NCBI GenBank assembly: GCA_026874595.1
Contig: CM049310.1
Location: 55,991,058 to 56,055,057 of the forward strand
Source: Sipunculus nudus
Taxonomy: Eukaryota > Annelida > Sipuncula > Golfingiida > Sipunculidae
Direction: 5' to 3'
Length of the DNA stretch: 64,000 bases
Below, piece after piece: positions 62,091 through 64,000 of the stretch. Numbering within the stretch: the stretch's first letter is position 1; each line of letters starts with the position of its first letter. Made by a program: the position numbers and the translations under genes. The notes below the pieces were generated by a model. The model was not told the DNA's origin. It made no database searches and worked only from the letters and a program-made list of their open reading frames with translations.

Positions 62091-63379
62091 ACTAGATATT
62101 TCTTTGCACAGCAGGTGCCATAGTATCCCCAGACAATTAATCCCCCCCCCCCCACTTTTCAGAATAGGCTCCCTATCTTCAGAAACAATTAATATCAGAC
62201 AGCTCTCATAGAAAAGGTCACATTCATAGAAAAGGTCATGACCTCAATTTCAATATACAACATCCCATAACCCATGTCTATGTATATGCATAATATGAAA
62301 GAAATAAGTCCATTAGTTTTTTACTTATAATGCTCACAGTACTGTAAAGTGGCAATGATGGGGTATTAAACAGCATGAAAAGAACTAAAAGAATAACAGG
62401 TGGCCCTACCAGTTTCCGGTACATGACAGCACTATCCAAGATCTTCGGCCAAGTTGATTTTTAGACCAATCCATGCATTCTTTATCAAGATATTAATGAT
62501 TTTTTGTGATTTTCACCATATATGGCAATATTCAAGGTCAAGGCCACTCTCACAGGAAAGGTCATGACCCCAATTTATATATACATCATCCTATAACCCA
62601 TGTCTATGTATATGCATAATATGAGGGAAATCTGTCCATTAGTTCTTGACTTAAAATGCTCACAGTACTGTTAAGTGGCAATGATGGTGGTATTAAATGG
62701 CACGAAAACAAGTAAAAGAATAACAGGTGGCGCCACCAATTTCGGGTACATGACAATAGTATCCAAGATCTTTGGCCAAGTTGATTTTTGGACCAATCCA
62801 TGCACCCCTTATCGAGATATTAATGATTTTGTGTGATTTTAACCATATATTGCATTATTCAAGGTCAAGGCCACTCTCATAGGAAAGGTCATGACCCCAA
62901 TTTAAATAAGCATCATCCCATAATCCATATCTATGTATATGCATAATATAAAAGAAATCTGTCCATTAGTTTTTGACTTATAATGCTCACAGTACTGTCA
63001 AGTGGCAATTTTGGGGGTATATTAAAAGGCATGAAAACAAGAAAAGAATAATAAGTGGCGCCACCAGTTTCTGGAACATGACAACCCTATCCATGATCTT
63101 TGATCAACTTGATTTTGGGATCAATCCATGTAAGATTTCTTGAGATATTTAAGAATTTGTGTTCCCCCAAAATTGGAACTATTCAAGGTCAAGGACATTC
63201 TCCTAGTAAAGGTCATGACCTCATTTTAAATAGGCATCGTCCTCTCACTCATATGTATACATATACCAAGTTTGGTAAAGATAGTGAAATATTTTTGAGT
63301 TATTGCGCCAACAAGATTTATATGTGGCAGGGGACCGCCATGAAAACATAGTATCCCCCGACTTTGTCTGGGGATACAA
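62091..63379 (+). mobile_element. F3 element D, complete
   Basis: Starts AACTAGA with a partly decayed palindrome (GCAC-AGCAG-GTGC) and GTATCCCCAGACAA (62123-62136). Ends TTGTCTGGGGATAC (63364-63377), a perfect 14-bp inverse, forming a hairpin with GTATCCCCCGAC. The core is three to four units of about 300 bp with 'TTCAAGGTCAAGGCCACTCTCA' and 'CCATGTCTATGTATATGCATA'. GGTGGCGCCACC is at 62725-62736. A C13-type tract follows the 5' motif. Confidence 0.87.
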
Positions 63380-64000
63380 TTACCGGTAGCTTTGATAAAC
63401 TTTTGCCCGAGGCTGTCACATGTAGCATATGATTGAGATATTCAGGCTTTTGAACAAAGATTTGAAGTACAGAGGCAGGATAGAGCCTTACTTGTTTAAG
63501 TCTGAACTCTGTATGTCTATGTCCATAAAAATGGTCAAAATGACCAGATTACTATTTTGGACATAGACCTTAAGGGGTTTCGCAGTGGTTCATGGCAATG
63601 ATGTTAGGTGGATAAACAAACCTCTGAAGTTACAGGTACTTGTTTTAATACTGAAATTTATAATTCTGGTCTACTGCTACAAGAATTTCATAGTAAGAGT
63701 TAACATTGTTCAAGGTTTTCAAGAGAACTTTTCCAATATTACCTACATGCAACAGTTCAAGCTAAAATAGTGCATCAGTCAGACCAGCTAAAAATAGTGC
63801 ATTTTTCTTTCTCTCACACTGTAAATAAAGTGCAAGATTGAGATTAGATAGATAGGTACATAGTTTATTGTTCATACAATACATGTAAGGTCATATGCAT
63901 GTGTAATCATCTGAAAAAAAAGAACTACAAAGAACAATAAAGAAAAAGAAAATAAACAATAGAAATTAATTGATAAGCAAACATGAGCTGCCTCCAGTAT
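63380..64000. other. No gene seen
   Basis: Right flank of element D. Mostly AT-rich. No recognisable exon or repeat; the region is not related to the sequence left of U1. Confidence 0.4.

Overview
This looks like non-bacterial, animal nuclear DNA, most probably from a bivalve mollusc. It is AT-rich, has no long open reading frame, and is packed with short non-autonomous repeats. Many of these are the tandem-core, hairpin-ended type described in oysters, mussels and clams as 'pearl' or Helentron-associated (HINE) elements. The species assignment is inference; no marker gene identifies it. Only one cellular coding exon can be recognised: the first coding exon of a cAMP-dependent protein kinase inhibitor (PKI) on the minus strand at 9291-9444, with an intact pseudosubstrate motif and good splice sites. 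A second coding trace is a retroelement relic at 30834-31073, which resembles the C-terminal GIY-YIG tail of Penelope-like elements.

Layout. 1-8350 is layered repeats (families named F1, F2 and F3 here), an inverted-repeat foldback and a short tandem array. 8350-13500 holds the PKI exon, a 14-bp minisatellite, a complete F4 element and an intact tRNA-derived SINE with perfect 15-bp target-site duplications. 13500-18250 is mostly single-copy-looking DNA plus one truncated F2. 18250-29610 is dominated by large F1 elements, one with an F2 nested inside it. 29610-36460 has the GIY-YIG relic, an F5 element with about eleven 180-bp repeats, a Harbinger-like MITE and an F3 relic. 36458-43052 is a three-level nest: SINE, then F2 inside it, then F3 inside the F2. 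43871-62090 is an old tandem duplication of about 8.8 kb (U1 and U2); the two copies are separated by an F3 fragment (E') and followed by a complete F3 (D). Each copy carries a private transposon insertion, and both carry a MITE-in-SINE nest.

The most interesting observation is that five otherwise different repeat families share one design. Each has a 5' start close to AACWAG, a short palindromic hairpin, and then a 9-14 nt sequence that reappears in inverted form at the 3' end. In four of the five families that 3' copy is one arm of a terminal hairpin. In addition, the junction between U1-E' and U2 falls exactly at the F3 3' terminus, as head-to-tail rolling-circle joining would produce. F1 to F5, U1/U2 and E' are working names; no database was consulted.
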